This document shows, piece after piece, positions 16,152 to 23,860 of a DNA stretch of 64,000 nucleotides. The translations under genes and the position numbers were made by a program. The notes under the pieces are model-generated. The model was given only the letters and a program-made list of their open reading frames with translations. It did not search any database and was not told the origin of the DNA. This DNA comes from Actinomyces culturomici. GTDB taxonomy: Bacteria; Actinomycetota; Actinomycetes; Actinomycetales; Actinomycetaceae. The stretch is from contig NZ_LS991316.1 of assembly GCF_900499005.1 (NCBI RefSeq), positions 889,823 through 953,822 of the forward strand. The letters are read 5' to 3'. The number at the start of each line of letters is the position of its first letter. The stretch's first letter is position 1.

Positions 16152-17794
16152 GCGCCCCGGCCCACGCCCTCCCCGTGACGACGGGGCGGGGCATCCCGGC
16201 GCGCAGCGCCGCCGGCCTGCCCGCGATGCTCCGGCTCGTGTGGCGGCGCAACCGTGTGCGCCTCCTCGTGTGGCTCCTCGTCATCGTCGGCATGTACGAG
16301 TACATCGCCGCCTACTACACAGACACCTTCACGACGCAGAAGTCGCTCGACGACTTCGCCGCATTGTCGGCGACCCCCGGCATGAAGGCGATCACCGGCC
16401 TCTCGGACGCGGCGAACACGATGGGCGGCGCCGTGTGGACGAAGGGGTGGATGACCGTCGTCCTCGCCCTCTCGATCGGCATCGTCTTCCTCGTCACGCG
16501 GACGGGGCGCGCCGACGAGGAGACGGGGCGGACCGAGCTCCTCCGCTCGAGGGTCCTCGGCATCCACGCGTACTCCGTCGCCTCCTGGATCTCCTACGCG
16601 ATCCTCGCGCTCCTCGTCGGACTCGGCATGACCGGGGTGTCGGTCGCCAACCACCTCGATCCTGACGGGACGGGCATCGCGGGATCCCTCGTGCTCGGCG
16701 GCTCGGTGACGGGCATCGGCCTCGTCGGGCTCGGCGTCGGGGCGCTCGCAGGACAGCTCGCGCAGACCTCCCGCGGCGCGAACGCGCTCGGATCGGCGAT
16801 CCTCGTCGGCCTCTACGTCGTCCGCATGATCGCCGACCTCGGCACCGAGGGTCTCTCGTGGCTCTCCCCCTACGGGTGGGGGCAGCGGATGCAGCCCTAT
16901 GCGACGAACTCCTGGGGTCCTTTCGCGCTCATGATCGCCCTCGCCCTCGTCCTTCTCGCGGCCGCGTGGATCCTCGAGTCGCGTCGCGACTACGGCGTCG
17001 GCCTCCTGCCAGAAAGGCTCGGAAAGGCCGGAGCACCGAAGCGGTACGCCTCGCCGCTCGGCCTCGCGCTGCGCCTCGAGCGCAACGCGATCCTCGGGTG
17101 GACGATCGCGATCGCCCTGTGCGGGCTCATGTTCGGCTCGGTCGTCGAATCGATGACGAAGCTCCTCGACGACGCCGGCCCCAATGTCGACGCCCTTCTG
17201 TGCGGCTCGGGCGTCACCGCCCTCGTCGCCCGGCTCGTCTCGATGATGGCCCTCATCACCGTGATATTCGCGCTGCAGACGACGGTGAGCCTGCGCGGCG
17301 ACGAGGCCACGGGGATCATCGAGCCCCAGCTCGCAGGCGCCGTCGGCCGACGCCGCTGGTCCTACGAGCGCCTCCTCATCCCCGCCGTGTGGTCGGCGGT
17401 CCTCCTCCTCATCGGCGGCGGCTTCGTCGGCGCGGTCTACGGCGCGTCGATCGACGACGCGTCTCAGGGCGGCCGTCTCGCCCTCGCGGCGCTCGCCTAT
17501 TGGCCGGCGGTCATGGTGTACGTCGGGCTCGCCCTCGTTCTCTGGGCCTTCGTTCCGCGGATCTCCACGCCGATCGCCTGGGCGCTCATGGTGGCGACCT
17601 GGTTCCTCACGATGTTCGGCGAGGTCTTCGGGATCCCCGACAAGGTCCTCGACGCGCTCCCGCTCGCAGCGACGCCGTACCTCCCCTTCGAGGAATTCTC
17701 CTGGACGCCGATCCTCATCCTCATGGCGGTCGCGCTCGTCCTCGTCGTCATCGGCGTCGAGGGATTCTCCAGGAGGGATGTGAAGCCGGCCTGA
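16148..17794 (+). CDS. ABC-2-type exporter permease
   Basis: A 548-residue membrane protein with two blocks of about six helices, the doubled form of ABC-2 permeases in actinobacterial drug exporters. The conserved segment RTGRADEETGRTELLRSRV after the first helices is diagnostic. Translationally coupled to the ATPase by an ATGA overlap and under the TetR gene upstream. Substrate unknown; antibiotics or polyketides are the usual cargo of close families. Confidence 0.9.
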   Translation: MSAPAHALPVTTGRGIPARSAAGLPAMLRLVWRRNRVRLLVWLLVIVGMYEYIAAYYTDTFTTQKSLDDFAALSATPGMKAITGLSDAANTMGGAVWTKGWMTVVLALSIGIVFLVTRTGRADEETGRTELLRSRVLGIHAYSVASWISYAILALLVGLGMTGVSVANHLDPDGTGIAGSLVLGGSVTGIGLVGLGVGALAGQLAQTSRGANALGSAILVGLYVVRMIADLGTEGLSWLSPYGWGQRMQPYATNSWGPFALMIALALVLLAAAWILESRRDYGVGLLPERLGKAGAPKRYASPLGLALRLERNAILGWTIAIALCGLMFGSVVESMTKLLDDAGPNVDALLCGSGVTALVARLVSMMALITVIFALQTTVSLRGDEATGIIEPQLAGAVGRRRWSYERLLIPAVWSAVLLLIGGGFVGAVYGASIDDASQGGRLALAALAYWPAVMVYVGLALVLWAFVPRISTPIAWALMVATWFLTMFGEVFGIPDKVLDALPLAATPYLPFEEFSWTPILILMAVALVLVVIGVEGFSRRDVKPA

Positions 17795-17841
17795 TCCGCC
17801 TTCGACGGGACGGGCGAGGAGCCCGGGCATACGATCGTCGC

Positions 17842-19071
17842 ATGTCCGGGCCCTTCGTGCGCCTCCCCCGCGTCCTCCTCCCCTCGCGGCGCTCCTTCGT
17901 CGAGCGGCCGCTGGCGGACGGCCGCGCCCTTCGCCTCGAGTACCTGCGGACCCGGACCGCCCGTCGTTCGGCCCCGATCCTCGTGATCCCGGGCGGTCCC
18001 GGCATGTCCTCCGACCTCCCGTACTCCCTCCTGAGACGCCTCGCCGCCCGTCGCGAGATGGACCTCCTCATGGTCGAGCACCGCGGCGTCGGCGCCTCGC
18101 GCAGGGACGAGGACGGGGCGGAGCTGAGGACGACGGACGTCACTCTGGCCGCCGCCGCGGACGACCTCGACGCGGTCCTCGACGCCGAGGGGGTCGAGAG
18201 GGCCGTCGTCTACGGCGCGAGTTACGGGAGCGCCCTCGCCCAGCTCTTCGCCGCACGGCATCCCGGAAGGATCGCGGCCCTCGTCCTCGATTCGCCGCTC
18301 CTCGACCCCATCGACGATCTGCGCGCAGCGCGCGAGCGCCTGCGCGCGCTCCTCTGGAGCGGCGCCGCCGCCGGCTACGAGGCGGCCGCGGACGGGGTAC
18401 GGCGCCTCGGGGAGCGCCTCGCCGACGCTGAACTCGCGAACCTGGCGCGCTTCGTCCACGAGTACGCGGGCCCCGACGTCCTTTCGAGGCTCGCCCCCGC
18501 GTGGGCCTCCGGACGATTCCCGCTCCTGCGGCGCATCCTCGAGGGCGCGGGCTCGGGCGAATTCTCGGGACGCCGGACGCCGCGCATCATGGAGCCGGAC
18601 CTCGTTCGCGGGATCGCCTTCGGGGAGCTCGGATTCGGCCTCCCGCGCGACGGCGGACCGCTCGATCCGCAGGCCTTCGTCGCGGCCCACCAGGGGGAGG
18701 CCCCGTCCTACGCGCGCGGTCCCGTCGATCTGCGCGAGGCCGCGCGCCGCCTTCGAGTGCCGACCGTCGTCGTCTCCGGCGAGTTCGATCTGCGCACGCC
18801 CGGGCCCGTCGCCGCCCGGCTCGCCTCGCTCGCGCCCGGCGGCGTCCTCGTCGAGGTGCCGCGGATCGGGCACTCGATCCTCGACGCCCACCCGCTCCTC
18901 GCCCTCGCGATCGCCCAGGCGGTCGCCGACGGTCGCGAGGCGCTCCTCCCCCGGATGATCGGGCGACTGCGACGGCTTCCGCGGATCGGCGCTCCCGCTC
19001 TCGCAGGCGCTCTCCTGCGCGGCGTGGCGAGACTCGCCGGAGAGGCGAGTGCGAGCCCGACGGGGTCCTAG
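17842..19071 (+). CDS. Alpha/beta-hydrolase (proline iminopeptidase/TAP-like)
   Basis: 409 residues from the ATG at 17842; the reading frame extends far upstream but overlaps the permease there. The oxyanion motif IPGGPGMSSD, EHRGVGAS, the nucleophile elbow YGASYGSAL (Ser), acid in SGEFDLRTP and histidine in GHSIL give a complete triad and the HGGPG-like signature of S33 peptidases. Likely a cytosolic proline iminopeptidase or related esterase. Its stop overlaps the convergent DUF805 stop by 4 nt. Confidence 0.87.
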   Translation: MSGPFVRLPRVLLPSRRSFVERPLADGRALRLEYLRTRTARRSAPILVIPGGPGMSSDLPYSLLRRLAARREMDLLMVEHRGVGASRRDEDGAELRTTDVTLAAAADDLDAVLDAEGVERAVVYGASYGSALAQLFAARHPGRIAALVLDSPLLDPIDDLRAARERLRALLWSGAAAGYEAAADGVRRLGERLADAELANLARFVHEYAGPDVLSRLAPAWASGRFPLLRRILEGAGSGEFSGRRTPRIMEPDLVRGIAFGELGFGLPRDGGPLDPQAFVAAHQGEAPSYARGPVDLREAARRLRVPTVVVSGEFDLRTPGPVAARLASLAPGGVLVEVPRIGHSILDAHPLLALAIAQAVADGREALLPRMIGRLRRLPRIGAPALAGALLRGVARLAGEASASPTGS

Positions 19072-19523
19072 CGCCCGTCCTCGACGCCCGGCCTCGCGAG
19101 GACGAGCCCGACGATGAGAACGGACGCGCTCGAGAGGAGCACCATCGGCGAGAGGAGCCGCTCCCCCGCCGTCGAGTCGAGCGAACCCGCGTAGAGGACG
19201 TAGGCGCCGAAGAGGAGCCAGGGCGCCAGGGCGAGGGCCGTCCACGGGACGACCTGCGCGCCGACGTCCCGCAGGCGGCGAACGGTGAGCACGAGGAAGG
19301 GCAGGGACGCCGCGAGGGCGAGCACGTGGAGGACGACGAAGTTCCAGGGGAACAGCGGATCGGCTTCGAAGGCGAGGACGATGCCCCGCCACGCGATGAT
19401 CCCGAGTTCGACGATGCCGATGAGGACGAGGCCGAGCGGCGCGACCTTCCAGAATCCGGCGCGGTCCGTCCTTCCCGCGAAATCGGTCGTGCGGCGCAGA
19501 GCGTCCTTCCAGGCGTCGATCAT
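19068..19523 (-). CDS. DUF805 membrane protein
   Basis: 151 residues from the ATG at 19523, chosen because AAGGAGG precedes it at good distance. The N-terminal DUF805 pattern (RRTTDFAGRTDRAGFWKVAP, then LTVRRLRDVG) is followed by about four transmembrane helices. Function of the family is unknown. Confidence 0.85.
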   Translation of the reverse strand: MIDAWKDALRRTTDFAGRTDRAGFWKVAPLGLVLIGIVELGIIAWRGIVLAFEADPLFPWNFVVLHVLALAASLPFLVLTVRRLRDVGAQVVPWTALALAPWLLFGAYVLYAGSLDSTAGERLLSPMVLLSSASVLIVGLVLARPGVEDGR

Positions 19524-19586
19524 CGGTCCTCCTTGACTGCGCGCGCCCGGCAGTGGTCCGGACGCGATCGGCATTCCTCCTCGAGA

Positions 19587-19765
19587 CTATCGGGGCGCAG
19601 TGGATTCCGCCCAGGCGAGGAAATCGGCGGCGAGGACGATCGGTTTGCCGAATTTGGCGGCCTTCCGCGCCTTGGAGGACTGCGAGCCGACTTCCGCGCA
19701 GACGAGGACGTCGCACCGCGTCTTCGACACATTGGCGACGGGCCGCAGGCCCCTGGAGGCGGCGA
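19587..19765 (-). pseudogene. BRCT-domain remnant
   Basis: About 55 residues up to a stop read NVSKTRCDVLVCAEVGSQSS and KARKAAKFGKPIVLAADFLAW, which matches a C-terminal BRCT domain of the kind found in exonuclease/helicase or ligase proteins. Upstream coding is lost: the sequence joins a LacI remnant on the other strand near 19,760. Not functional as it stands. Confidence 0.65.
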
Positions 19766-20270
19766 GGCCGCGGTGGATCACCTCGTCGACCTCGGACACA
19801 GGCGCATCGCCCACATCCGCGGCCCCGAGGACTCGCCGTCCGCGGCGGTGCGCCATGCGACGTGGATGCGCCGCATGGAGGAGCGCGGTCTGCGCTCGAC
19901 GGCTCCACTCATCGGCGGATGGTCGGTGTCCGATGGATATCGCGCCGGGCTCGAACTCGCCGACGAGGCGGAGACGACGGCCGTCTTCTGCGCGAACGAT
20001 GAAGTCGCCCTCGGCTGCATCGCCGCGTTGCGCAGTCGGGGGATCGACGTGCCGGGAGACATGTCGGTCGTCGGCTTCGACGGCCTTCCGCTCGCCGAGC
20101 ACTTCCTCCCGCCCCTGACGACCGTCGTCCAGGACTTCCACGCCGCGGGGACGACGATGGTCGAGCTTGTCGCCGAGCAGATCGAGCACGGCATCGCCGA
20201 CGGCACCCGACGCGTCCTCATCCCCACCGAGCTCGTCGTCCGCGCGACGACCGCGCCGCCGAGGGGATGA
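19755..20270 (+). pseudogene. LacI-family regulator, C-terminal remnant
   Basis: About 170 residues match the sugar-binding C-terminal half of LacI/PurR regulators: AAVDHLVDLGHRRIAHI, then FCANDEVALGCIAALRSRGI, GDMSVVGFDGLPLAEHFLPP and LTTVVQDF. The DNA-binding domain and first part of the periplasmic-binding fold are missing and there is no start codon or SD at the junction. A deletion has fused it tail-to-tail with the BRCT remnant. Confidence 0.82.
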
Positions 20271-20290
20271 GACGGACGCGAGCATGACGA

Positions 20291-20325
20291 AGGGGAGAGG
20301 GGCCGTCCACGTGCCCCTCTCCCCT
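20291..20325. terminator. Strong intrinsic terminator
   Basis: AGGGGAGAGGGGC and GCCCCTCTCCCCT form a 13-bp stem with a 9-nt loop between the convergent LacI remnant and the hydrolase gene. Confidence 0.8.
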
Positions 20326-20339
20326 ACGCCGGATCGGCG

Positions 20340-21284
20340 TCAGTCGCCGATGCAGTGCTCGACGAAGGCGACGATCTCCGCCTCGACGTCCGCCCGCGAC
20401 GCGGGCTCGTTGTGCACCTCGTGGCGCAGGCCCGTGTAGATCCGGGTACGGACATCGCGCAGACCCGCCGTCCACAGGCTGTTGGCGACGTGGTAGGTTC
20501 CCTCGCCGAAGTTCGCCGTCGGATCCTGGTCTCCCGACAGGAGGAGGACCGGGAGTTCCTTGGGGATGCTCGGCGCCCACTCGGGGCCGGTCGCCTGCTG
20601 GTAGAGGTCGATGAAGCCGCGCGCGAAGCGCAGGGTCATCGGAGCCCCGAAGTTGTTGTAGGGATCCGTCGCATGGTCGGCGATGATGCCGCGATCGACG
20701 GCGACCCAGTCGGTCGGCCCCTGAACGTCGACGTACCGGTCGAGCACGCCCTCGAAGAGACCGAGGGTGACGCCCGTCGTGTCGAGCGCCTCTCCGCCGT
20801 TCTCGGCGATCGCCGCGTCGATTCCCGCGATGACGGCCTCATTCTCGAGGCCCTTCATCTGCGAGACGACGCCGCAGATCGCGAGGCCCGCGAGTCCTTC
20901 GGGACGGCGCGAGGCGAAGACTCGGGCGATCATCGAGCCCCACGAATGACCGAAGACGACGTAGGGCAGATCCGGGAATCGCTCGGAGACGAGGTCGCGG
21001 AGTCGCAACTCGTCCTCGACGACGACGCGCGCGGGATCCTCGCCGGCGTCCTGCCAGACGCCGGACTTCATCGCCGTGCGCCCGTGCCCGGCGTGGTCGT
21101 CGGCCGCGACGACGAATCCCGCGTCGAGGAGCGTTGTGATGAGGTGGATGTAGCGACGCGAGTGCTCTCCGAGTCCGTGGATGAGCTGGACGACGGCCCG
21201 AGCGGGCTTCGCCGGTGTGTAGATCCACGCCTGGATCTCGTCCCGGGCGTTCGCCGAGGTGAAAGTGAGTTCGTGCAGTGCCAT
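20340..21284 (-). CDS. Alpha/beta-hydrolase, monoacylglycerol-lipase type
   Basis: 314 residues of the serine-aminopeptidase S33/Hydrolase_4 family. IHGLGEHSRRY, the nucleophile motif FGHSWGSMIA, the acid in LSGDQDP and the histidine in LRHEVHNE give a complete triad. No signal peptide, so cytosolic. The lysophospholipase/monoacylglycerol lipase role is inferred from family. GGGGAGG precedes the ATG. Confidence 0.9.
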   Translation of the reverse strand: MALHELTFTSANARDEIQAWIYTPAKPARAVVQLIHGLGEHSRRYIHLITTLLDAGFVVAADDHAGHGRTAMKSGVWQDAGEDPARVVVEDELRLRDLVSERFPDLPYVVFGHSWGSMIARVFASRRPEGLAGLAICGVVSQMKGLENEAVIAGIDAAIAENGGEALDTTGVTLGLFEGVLDRYVDVQGPTDWVAVDRGIIADHATDPYNNFGAPMTLRFARGFIDLYQQATGPEWAPSIPKELPVLLLSGDQDPTANFGEGTYHVANSLWTAGLRDVRTRIYTGLRHEVHNEPASRADVEAEIVAFVEHCIGD

Positions 21285-21456
21285 GATCGGCCTCCCCTTC
21301 GAGTGCTGGTGACGGTTCGGACACTACTCGCGCCACCGGAAGTAGGCCGCCGCGTGGTCCAACGCGCGCACCGGGGGCGCACGCCCGCACACTCGTCAAT
21401 ACCGGTTGAGAAATCGTGCGATTCGTGGCCTCGTGACGGTCCCGAGTCGCGCGCTC

Positions 21457-21624
21457 TCAGAATCCGAGGGCCTCGACGAGGCTCGGGATCGCGATGACGC
21501 CTCCCTTCGGCGCCTCCACGCGGAAGTCGCCGAGACCGATGGCGTGCGCGCGAAGACCCCGCTCCCTCACCCACGTCGACTTCCCGCAGGCGGGCGCGCC
21601 GCGCAGAACGACAACGTGCCGCAT
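21457..21624 (-). pseudogene. P-loop kinase fragment
   Basis: A 55-residue reading frame whose start MRHVVVLRGAPACGKSTWVR carries a Walker A of the polynucleotide-kinase/AAA type and then stops at VEALGF. Homologous kinases are three or more times longer, so this is a truncated remnant or, less likely, a small protein. It lies 180 bp from the left edge of the mobile element. Confidence 0.5.
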
Positions 21625-21767
21625 CGTCCCCTCCCCTTCAATCGCCACTGCGAACCGCTCGGATCGCGTTCCGAGTCGCTACCATCCTCCGACTGGTCAC
21701 CGGCATGTGCGTCGGCGCCACCGCGGGCGGATGGGAACTGGGGAAGATGCGACGAGCGAGAGACGAC

Positions 21768-21799
21768 GAAGTCCCGGACCGCCGAGGGTCCGGGACTTC
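21768..21799. terminator. Terminator, probably the original one of tRNA-Pro
   Basis: GAAGTCCCGGACC and GGTCCGGGACTTC form a perfect 13-bp stem with a 6-nt loop, 5 bp before the displaced tRNA 3' end. Before insertion it would have stood directly downstream of the leftward tRNA-Pro gene. Element insertion has separated them by 8.3 kb. Confidence 0.75.
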
Positions 21800-21804
21800 A
21801 CACT

Positions 21805-21840
21805 GTCGGGCTGGCGGGATTTGAACCCACGACCCCTTGA
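21805..21840. repeat. attL: 36-bp copy of the tRNA-Pro 3' end
   Basis: Identical over 36 bp to 30114-30149 and covering the tRNA acceptor 3' strand, T arm and part of the anticodon arm. The 5' half of the tRNA is absent here, so this is the displaced target sequence. Confidence 0.93.
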
Positions 21841-21958
21841 GAAGGGTATTCAAATCACAGGGAGCCCCGGGGTGCTGCCGGTTTCTGGCGGGATAGCAAC
21901 GATTCAGTGCCATCCATACTTCCCGCCAACTCCCGACGAAACCCTCGAAATCCCATGA

Positions 21959-21981
21959 TTCAAGATACTCTTCAAGATGAG
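21959..21981 (+). repeat. Left arm-type direct repeats
   Basis: TTCAAGATACT (21959) and TTCAAGATGAG (21971) repeat with a 12-bp period at the 3' end of int. A matching pair stands at 30036-30057. Likely integrase or excisionase arm-binding sites. Confidence 0.6.
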
Positions 21982-23246
21982 GTGAGGGCCTGGGAAGCGG
22001 CTTCCTTGAGGGCCTCGACCTCGCGGGCGTCGGTGTAGTGGGAGCGGTTGATCTCGCGGGTGTGGCCGAGCAGCCTGATCCGCTGGTCCTCGGGAACCAC
22101 GTCGGCCAAGATCGAGTTGATCGTCGTCCTCCATGAGTGCCCGCGCTCCACCTTGAACATCTCGATGCCGCACGCCTCGGCCAGTTCCTCGTAGAGGGCT
22201 GCGAGTTTGCGGTCGCGGTTCCGGGGCAGCCACTCCTTCATCGGGTCGGTGGGCGCACCGAACAGGTACGCACCCTCGGGCAGCCGCTCGATCCTCTCCA
22301 CGAGCAGCCGGGCCACGGTGTCGTCGAGCACGGGCACGCGACGAGCCCGCCTCGTCTTGGTAGCGGCCTCACCGAGGACGAACACGACGTTCCCGTTGTC
22401 GTCCACTTCGACCTCGCTCACGGGACGCCTACCGATCTCTGAGGTCCTCATCCCCGTGGCGGCCTGGGTGAGGACGAACTCCAGCAGAGCCCGGCGCTCG
22501 GCAATCCGGTCCTCAAGAGTCCAGCGCCCGCGCCTGGGCTTCTCCACCGCCTTCGGGTCCTGGGTAAGCAGCCAGTCGATCGCCTTCCGATACTCCTCCC
22601 GCGTGAGAGCGTGCCCGCCACGCTGGACGGGTGGCTTGCGGGATCTCGACAGGTCGAGGTCCAGATCGGCCAGCGGGTTGTACTGCAACAGGCCGTCCAG
22701 TTTCAGTGGTCGGGCGAGGTACTTCGAGGCGACCAACTTCGCGTGCTTCACGTTCTTGGCCCCATGCAGCCGCCCGATCTCCTCCAGGCACTCCTTGAGG
22801 GCACGGGGGCGCATGGCCGCCTCGATGGACAGTCCCTTGAGGGCGTGCCGGTGGCAGTGGCCCTTCTCGTCGGAGCCGCACTCGCCCAGCAGTAGCCGGT
22901 AGGCGAGCCAGTACCGTGCCCGCGTGGCCTCAGCGAGGCGCTCGGACTCAATGGCGGGCTTGGTGACGGCTTCCATGTACTCGGCCACCTGCGAGCGCAG
23001 CGACCACGAGGACGCCCCGGAGGTCTGAAGCAATTCAGCAGCCTTGGCGCGCGCCCTGGCACGCACCTCCGCCCTCGTAGGGGCCTGGCTCTTCATGTGG
23101 ACCGTACGCCCGTCGTGCAGCATGATGCGCCACTGGAGGCGGAAACCGCCGTCGATGGGGGCTGGGGTCGCTCGGTCGATGGAGTGCTGGCCGGGCGAGA
23201 GCACGACACGGGCCGCTCGCTTCTTCTTCGTTGCCGGTTCTGTCAT
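21972..23246 (-). CDS. int: Tyrosine recombinase (integrase)
   Basis: 424 residues from the ATG at 23246. An AP2-like/SAM-like N-terminal half (about 1-210) precedes the catalytic domain, where all key residues are present: R267 in TGMRTSE, K297, H370 and R373 in GHSWR, H395 in LGHT, and nucleophile Y404. It integrates the element into the tRNA-Pro 3' end; the gene ends 131 bp from attL. A consensus promoter would start transcription at the A of this ATG, so the message is probably leaderless and the GGAGGT touching the ATG is not an SD. The reading frame stays open farther upstream without homology. The 3' end overlaps an arm-type repeat. Confidence 0.95.
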   Translation of the reverse strand: MTEPATKKKRAARVVLSPGQHSIDRATPAPIDGGFRLQWRIMLHDGRTVHMKSQAPTRAEVRARARAKAAELLQTSGASSWSLRSQVAEYMEAVTKPAIESERLAEATRARYWLAYRLLLGECGSDEKGHCHRHALKGLSIEAAMRPRALKECLEEIGRLHGAKNVKHAKLVASKYLARPLKLDGLLQYNPLADLDLDLSRSRKPPVQRGGHALTREEYRKAIDWLLTQDPKAVEKPRRGRWTLEDRIAERRALLEFVLTQAATGMRTSEIGRRPVSEVEVDDNGNVVFVLGEAATKTRRARRVPVLDDTVARLLVERIERLPEGAYLFGAPTDPMKEWLPRNRDRKLAALYEELAEACGIEMFKVERGHSWRTTINSILADVVPEDQRIRLLGHTREINRSHYTDAREVEALKEAASQALTSS

Positions 23247-23252
23247 ACCTCC

Positions 23253-23282
23253 ATTGTAAGATACGCTGTTCCCCTGGTTCAA
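23253..23282 (-). promoter_or_regulatory. Integrase promoter (leaderless)
   Basis: On the minus strand TTGAAC (23277-23282) and TACAAT (23253-23258) are 18 bp apart, close to consensus. The expected start, 7 nt past the -10, coincides with the int ATG. Confidence 0.65.
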
Positions 23283-23299
23283 GTGGGAGTGAGGTGGGC

Positions 23300-23329
23300 T
23301 TGCGGGGACTTGACGGGCCATGCTAGGAT
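23300..23329 (+). promoter_or_regulatory. Rightward promoter of the element's replication operon
   Basis: TTGCGG (23300-23305), an 18-bp spacer and TAGGAT (23324-23329), divergent from the int promoter. It would transcribe the leader, the HTH gene and rep. The leader then has a GGATCGG/CCGATCC hairpin and a perfect 12-bp palindrome GCCCACGTGGGC at 23493-23504, a possible operator. Confidence 0.45.
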
Positions 23330-23396
23330 CGGAGCAAGTCCTTCGGGCCGATCCCACCAAGGGGTCAGTACACCTCGATATCTCCGGGGTGAGGGG

Positions 23397-23471
23397 ATGA
23401 GCCTGGAGCGGCGTGAGATTGGCCGTCTGAGGGTCCGTCTGGGCCCCCACACCATCCTCGACGGGATGTGA
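23397..23471 (+). CDS. Possible 24-residue leader peptide
   Basis: ATG with GGGGTGAGGGG just upstream, encoding MSLERREIGRLRVRLGPHTI plus four residues, arginine-rich. It lies in the 350-bp stretch between int and the HTH gene, downstream of the predicted rightward promoter. No family recognised; it may be a chance frame. Confidence 0.25.
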   Translation: MSLERREIGRLRVRLGPHTILDGM

Positions 23472-23562
23472 TGGTGCCGATGAGCAAGCCGCGCCCACGT
23501 GGGCAGGGACCTCTCCCGTGCGAGGTTCAGCAAGGGTTTCCGACTCGATAGTGAGCGGTGCC

Positions 23563-23591
23563 AAGCCCTTTCCTTCGTCAGGAAAGGGCTT
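23563..23591 (+). promoter_or_regulatory. Stem-loop masking the SD of the HTH gene
   Basis: AAGCCCTTTCC and GGAAAGGGCTT form a perfect 11-bp stem with a 7-nt loop. The right arm holds the only purine-rich SD candidate for the ATG at 23597. Either an attenuating terminator or a translational switch. Confidence 0.6.
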
Positions 23592-23596
23592 TCGCC

Positions 23597-23860
23597 ATGT
23601 CCGCCGCTCCCGCTGCAACCTCTACCGTGCTCGACGACGAGCGCGCGCTCTCCCCCGCTGAGGCCGCCGAGTTCCTCGGCGTCTCCACCAAGACCCTCAC
23701 CAACTGGCGCAGCCTGGGCAAGGGGCCATCCTACCTCAAGTACGACCTGGGCGGTGACCTGGACGGCCAGGGCCGTCGTCGTGGCTCCGTCGCCTATCAG
23801 GTCCGCGACCTGCGCTCCTTCATGCAGGCTCACCGGACCGTCACCGGGGGTCAGCGATGA
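23597..23860 (+). CDS. Excisionase-like helix-turn-helix protein
   Basis: 87 residues with a MerR-like/HTH_17 fold: LSPAEAAEFLGVSTKTLTNW, then GKGPSYLKY and a C-terminal VRDLRSFMQAH helix. Proteins of this type act as excisionases or regulators beside tyrosine integrases. ATG 23597 is preferred; a GTG at 23558 in frame would add 13 residues but would put the hairpin inside the coding region. It is the first gene of the rightward replication unit. Confidence 0.85.
   Translation: MSAAPAATSTVLDDERALSPAEAAEFLGVSTKTLTNWRSLGKGPSYLKYDLGGDLDGQGRRRGSVAYQVRDLRSFMQAHRTVTGGQR

Noticed and set aside
18501-20270. A full-length LacI-family gene of 589 codons
   Set aside because: Only the last ~170 codons are LacI-like; the rest is antisense to or out of frame with the hydrolase and DUF805 genes.
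21805-21840. A second tRNA-Pro gene
   Set aside because: Only the 3' 36 bp are present; there is no D arm, anticodon or 5' acceptor strand.
23097-23396. A 124-codon plus-strand gene overlapping int
   Set aside because: The first 100 codons are antisense to int; only the last 24 codons, with their own SD, are a possible frame.
23247-23618. N-terminal extension of the integrase to 548 residues
   Set aside because: The extra residues have no homology, and a consensus promoter for int lies inside this stretch.
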